DNA from: Oscillospiraceae bacterium
GTDB taxonomy: Bacteria > Bacillota_A > Clostridia > Oscillospirales > Oscillospiraceae
Direction: 5' to 3'
Assembly (NCBI GenBank): GCA_017936985.1
Contig: JAGBEM010000133.1
Coordinates: 1 to 6,503 of the forward strand
Length of the DNA: 6,503 bases
Under the pieces are notes generated by a model, which worked only from the letters and a program-made list of their open reading frames with translations, was not told the DNA's origin and did no database searches. Positions within the stretch are counted from its first letter, which is position 1, and every line of letters starts with the position of its first letter. Position numbers and translations under genes: made by a program. Positions 5,218-6,503 of the stretch are shown here, in pieces.

Positions 5218-6503
5218 TCAGCGCTGTCTGAAAGATCCTTTTTTCCGGAAAAAGATCACGGCAGCTATAGTGGCGCAAAGGACAACGCCGCCAATTACAA
5301 TGATATAAATGACTATGGTATTATTTACCACCGGCTCTGTATCATTTGATACATTGTTTATAGTAGGGTCAGAAGCGGTATCTGTAGGCGTGGTTGGCTC
5401 TGTTGGCAGGTAATCCGGAGCAGTTAGATCGGGGCGTACCTCCAAAGAGGGAAGGCGCAACGCAGTGGTCGTACTACCGGAATAGTGCGCGGTAGCGGTT
5501 TCGTGCAGATACTTGTTGAACTCCCATCCCGCCAACTGTCCGGTGCGCCGACGGTCGTATTGAAGCTGTTCTTCCAGACAGGGCCAGAGACACACGGATG
5601 GGGATACGCGCCTGTAGAAGGTGAGCGTACCGCCGTTAGAGCCATGGTGGATGACCTGCAGCACATCACTTTTCAGATAATCCCCAAATGTTTGAGCCGT
5701 AAAACTATTAGGGCTTGTTTCGCAGTCCCCAGTGATCATAATAGTCTTACCTGCAATGCTGAATCTCCAGATACCACTGGTGTGATTGCAGGAAATCGCG
5801 TCGTAAGGCCAGTAGTCTTCATGGCAGTAAAAAAACTCAATATCGCAACCGGGCAAATACAGCTTCTGTCCGGTGTGATAAATAAAATGATTTGCATTAG
5901 GGTAGTATTCTTTTACGGCGTTGACAAAACGGTCTGCGTTATTTGTGAGTGTGTCGGGATTGATACTGCTGTGCAAGCCGATATTATTGAAATTGGGGAA
6001 ATTGTATACAACAGTATTCAAATCAAATTCGCTGTGGTATTTCTCAATGAAGAAGCATGGCAGATGAATATGATCGCCATCTGCATGTGTGATCATCCAT
6101 GTGACCTGCGGCCGTTTACCGCCAGGGGTGTTCTCTTTCAAAAAATTCCAAAGCGCGGCCAGATCTTTTTCACCTTGCCTGTTGACGGTGAATGTGTACT
6201 CGTCCTCGGTATCGGCATTGAGTGTTACTGTACGGGTCTCGTCATTACCATAACCGCCGTCAATGACAACAAAACTGCCATCCTCCAACTGAAGAACCAG
6301 GCACAGCACACTGTCGGTCATACCGATAATAGAGACAGAAGGCGTTACGATTCTCTGGTGGTTGGTGATGGGGCTCTGCGGGCCCAGATAGGTTTGCGGA
6401 CCATAAATGATGCGAAAGAATTTCAGCGCATCGAAATACATGCAGTGAATGAAAACATCACCGTTGACGTATGTAAAGATACGGTTGTTGTCGATATTAT
6501 TTC
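5218..6503 (-). CDS. Second surface-anchored ComEC-like MBL-fold hydrolase, N-terminus cut by window edge
   Basis: This paralogue of the downstream gene is incomplete at its 5' end. The frame is open to the right edge: the codons from 6501 down to 6442 read NNIDNNRIFTYVNGDVFIHC and align with NTIGSNRFATYIKGDDMVHC of the complete copy, so the ATG at 6441 is internal and not a start. About 427 residues are visible. Numbered from the first whole codon: RIIYGPQTYLG (30-40), IDGG (80-83), HADGDH (139-144), NHTSGIW (239-245), TGDCE (257-261), HHGSNG (285-290), VCLWPCLEE near 303. All metal ligands match ComEC-type MBL domains. The stalk is short (TEPTTPTDT and a roughly 25-residue Asn/Thr linker), followed by a membrane helix (about 394-417) and an RKKGSFRQR tail. 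The first 55 aligned residues from RIIYGP differ at about 12 positions, so the pair arose by duplication. Whether a signal peptide and an NPCBM-like module precede it cannot be seen. It is probably extracellular and membrane-tethered, with an unknown substrate. Confidence 0.88.
   Translation of the reverse strand, partial: NNIDNNRIFTYVNGDVFIHCMYFDALKFFRIIYGPQTYLGPQSPITNHQRIVTPSVSIIGMTDSVLCLVLQLEDGSFVVIDGGYGNDETRTVTLNADTEDEYTFTVNRQGEKDLAALWNFLKENTPGGKRPQVTWMITHADGDHIHLPCFFIEKYHSEFDLNTVVYNFPNFNNIGLHSSINPDTLTNNADRFVNAVKEYYPNANHFIYHTGQKLYLPGCDIEFFYCHEDYWPYDAISCNHTSGIWRFSIAGKTIMITGDCETSPNSFTAQTFGDYLKSDVLQVIHHGSNGGTLTFYRRVSPSVCLWPCLEEQLQYDRRRTGQLAGWEFNKYLHETATAHYSGSTTTALRLPSLEVRPDLTAPDYLPTEPTTPTDTASDPTINNVSNDTEPVVNNTIVIYIIVIGGVVLCATIAAVIFFRKKGSFRQR

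Overview
The window looks like a chromosomal segment of a Gram-positive, endospore-forming (or recently sporulating) clostridium. An Oscillospiraceae/Ruminococcaceae-type gut bacterium is the best guess. The evidence is a bacterial-type EF-P, a clostridial acidic protein of the CD1247 type, the spore maturation pair spmA-spmB, an AbrB-type transition-state regulator with a C-terminal zinc ribbon, and surface proteins with Pro/Thr-rich stalks. Genus-level assignment cannot be made from the sequence alone.

Layout. Positions 12-1103 (+) hold efp and then the CD1247-like gene, separated by a strong hairpin and followed by a perfect 12-bp terminator that also sits at the 3' end of the opposing spm operon. 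Positions 1141-2230 (-) hold spmA and spmB, which overlap by 8 nt. spmA looks intact, but the spmB reading frame is interrupted by an in-frame TAG at codon 34. The rest of the protein continues in the same frame to its normal end. Positions 2433-2675 (+) hold a divergently transcribed AbrB-family regulator with a good sigma-A-type promoter and a terminator. Positions 2725-6503 (-) hold two tandem paralogous surface proteins with a ComEC-like metallo-beta-lactamase (MBL) fold. The upstream copy runs off the right edge of the window. The downstream copy is complete: signal peptide, NPCBM-like carbohydrate-binding module, linker module, MBL domain, a Pro-Thr-Glu repeat stalk and a C-terminal membrane anchor.

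How it fits together. The left part is housekeeping (translation) plus sporulation (cortex maturation proteins and a transition-state regulator). The right part is an accessory cell-surface module: two membrane-tethered, outward-facing MBL hydrolases with complete metal-ligand motifs, which may act on an extracellular phosphodiester such as DNA, RNA or another polymer. The substrate is unknown. The points most worth a second look are the amber codon in an otherwise clean spmB and the tandem pair of exported ComEC-like hydrolases, one of which carries a predicted glycan-binding domain. I see no RNA genes, CRISPR arrays, insertion sequences or attachment sites.
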